NCBI GenBank assembly: GCA_015680905.1
Contig: CM027377.1
Coordinates: 60,161,501 to 60,225,500 of the forward strand
Reading direction: 5' to 3'
Source: Coptis chinensis
Taxonomy: Eukaryota; Streptophyta; Magnoliopsida; Ranunculales; Ranunculaceae
DNA: 64,000 nt
The translations under genes were made by a program, and so were the position numbers. Positions 63,109 through 64,000 of this stretch are shown in pieces. Every line of letters starts with the position of its first letter. The first letter of the stretch is position 1. The notes beneath the pieces were generated by a model. That model ran no database searches. It was given only the letters and a program-made list of their open reading frames with translations, and had not been told where the DNA came from.

Positions 63109-64000
63109 CTATATATGGTGACAACAACTAATGATCAACTCTCAAGTAAAAAAAAAAAAAAATTTCTTGATAAGTCCTAAAAAAATGACAATGGAATGAT
63201 TCAAATTAGTATCCGACACACGGGGCTATATTTAGGAATTGAATTAAATTCAAATATAATTCTTTCAATTCAAAAGGAAACACATCAACAATGCGTCGTT
63301 CAGCGAAGAGTGGAGCAGCATATGTAATGAATATGGTACAATTAAAGATCATTATATCAAAAGATGCAACCATCAAAACTAATATATAAAAGAGTCATGC
63401 TTCCAGATTTTGTTACCTCTACTGATGACCAACATTCTTGGGTGAAAATAGTCTCCCCACCTATGCAATTGCCATATTTAAATTCTCTAGTAATTCTTTC
63501 TTGTGGTTGTATATCACGATAGGCCTAAAACTACTCTTTTGGAGGTCACAATATCCAAAGGGCCTATGTTCGTATAGGCTGCCCAATGAATTTGTCCATG
63601 CAGAAATACATTAGACAGTACCATGCCTGTAATCTGTGGTACATTTATCGGCACCTCTTTCCATTTGCCGGAACTCAAACTATAAACCTCAACATCATTC
63701 TCCCTTCCCCTTATATTCCATCTTACAAAGCTATGTTTTCTCTTTCACTTCACTTCTTTTGTGTAGTATTTCTATTTTGAGTCTACAACACTAACTTAAA
63801 TATATATAGGGACATCCTGTTTTCTTCATGAAAGCAGGACATTTAACCAATGGGCAGGAGAGAAACACAGAGCAGAAGTTTGGTTAGGTGTTTGGCTCCA
63901 ATGGGTTAAGTGAATAGGAGAAAAAAGCTGCAGCACTTGCAGTGAGAAGGGTGAAGGCCAGTAGTGTGCTGTAAGTAGTGTACTCTAAGTGGCCGATACG
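63109..64000. other. No gene recognised
   Basis: Upstream of the MYB-like ORF. Non-coding, with an A-run at about 63148-63163. I looked for the inverse of the GGGTGTTTGG tip that might end a PIF element and did not find it. The open stretch at 63586-63780 has no domain. Confidence 0.45.

Noticed and set aside
58720-63900. Attempt to define a complete PIF/Harbinger element with both terminal inverted repeats
   Set aside because: A GGGTGTTTGG tip exists near 58719, but it forms its own short inverted repeat with 58869-58888, and no matching tip was found after 63108.
1-64000. tRNA, rRNA, riboswitch or snoRNA genes
   Set aside because: No convincing box or cloverleaf sequence was noticed by eye; tRNA-like matches were only retrotransposon primer-binding sites. 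A tRNAscan or Rfam search would be decisive.

Overview
This is a eudicot-like plant nuclear segment. The basis is spliced plant-type genes with GT-AG introns, and plant Ty3/gypsy, Ty1/copia, TRIM, L1, hAT and PIF/Harbinger elements. The species cannot be named from the sequence. Two host genes are confidently recognised, both on the + strand: an ABCC3-like full-length ABC transporter (10 exons, 23362-36541) and a TOM2A-type tetraspanin (6 exons, 39103-44193). Both read open across every splice junction checked. Almost everything else is transposable-element sequence, often nested, and mostly decayed. Layout, left to right: 1-1376 is a truncated LTR whose relative is the solo LTR at 6385-7961. 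About 1568-3001 looks like another LTR on the minus strand. 3002-13236 is a decayed Tat/Retand-type gypsy element. It has protease, RT, two RNase H domains and an integrase split by the solo LTR, then two tandem-repeat blocks, a spliced antisense ORF relic, and the 3' LTR at 12671-13236. A TRIM-like mini-element lies at 13608-13912. A copia element on the minus strand (16226-22304, TSD TATTT) sits about 1 kb upstream of the ABCC coding region and contains a fold-back duplication. The ABCC gene carries a 5.2-kb chromovirus (27794-32971, TSD GTGCG) in intron 3. A 967-bp hAT-type non-autonomous element (TSD GACTGAAC) follows the gene. TOM2A intron 1 holds a 5'-truncated L1 LINE and a small inverted-repeat element. 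From 44900 to 56870 is a minus-strand gypsy element with an L1 RNase H fragment abutting its 3' end. Its integrase is split by a 7.5-kb non-autonomous element (46146-53663, TSD GTGGT) with 3.1-kb LTRs and only a 1.27-kb non-coding interior. Next come a palindrome-rich inverted repeat (57062-57475), a SANT/NAM-associated ORF with a damaged start, and a PIF/Harbinger pair on the minus strand: a broken transposase (stop codon plus hAT insertion) and an intact MYB/SANT-like partner (62119-63108). I found no evidence for a previously undescribed gene system. The most unusual items are the interior-depleted giant-LTR element with a dense W-box cluster in each LTR, the antisense ORF of the Tat element, the fold-back duplication in the copia RT, the palindrome array at 57.1-57.5 kb, and the intact MYB-like ORF beside a dead transposase. 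Differences between LTR pairs are concentrated as short indels at CG-rich spots, so some frame breaks in this window may be consensus errors rather than biology.
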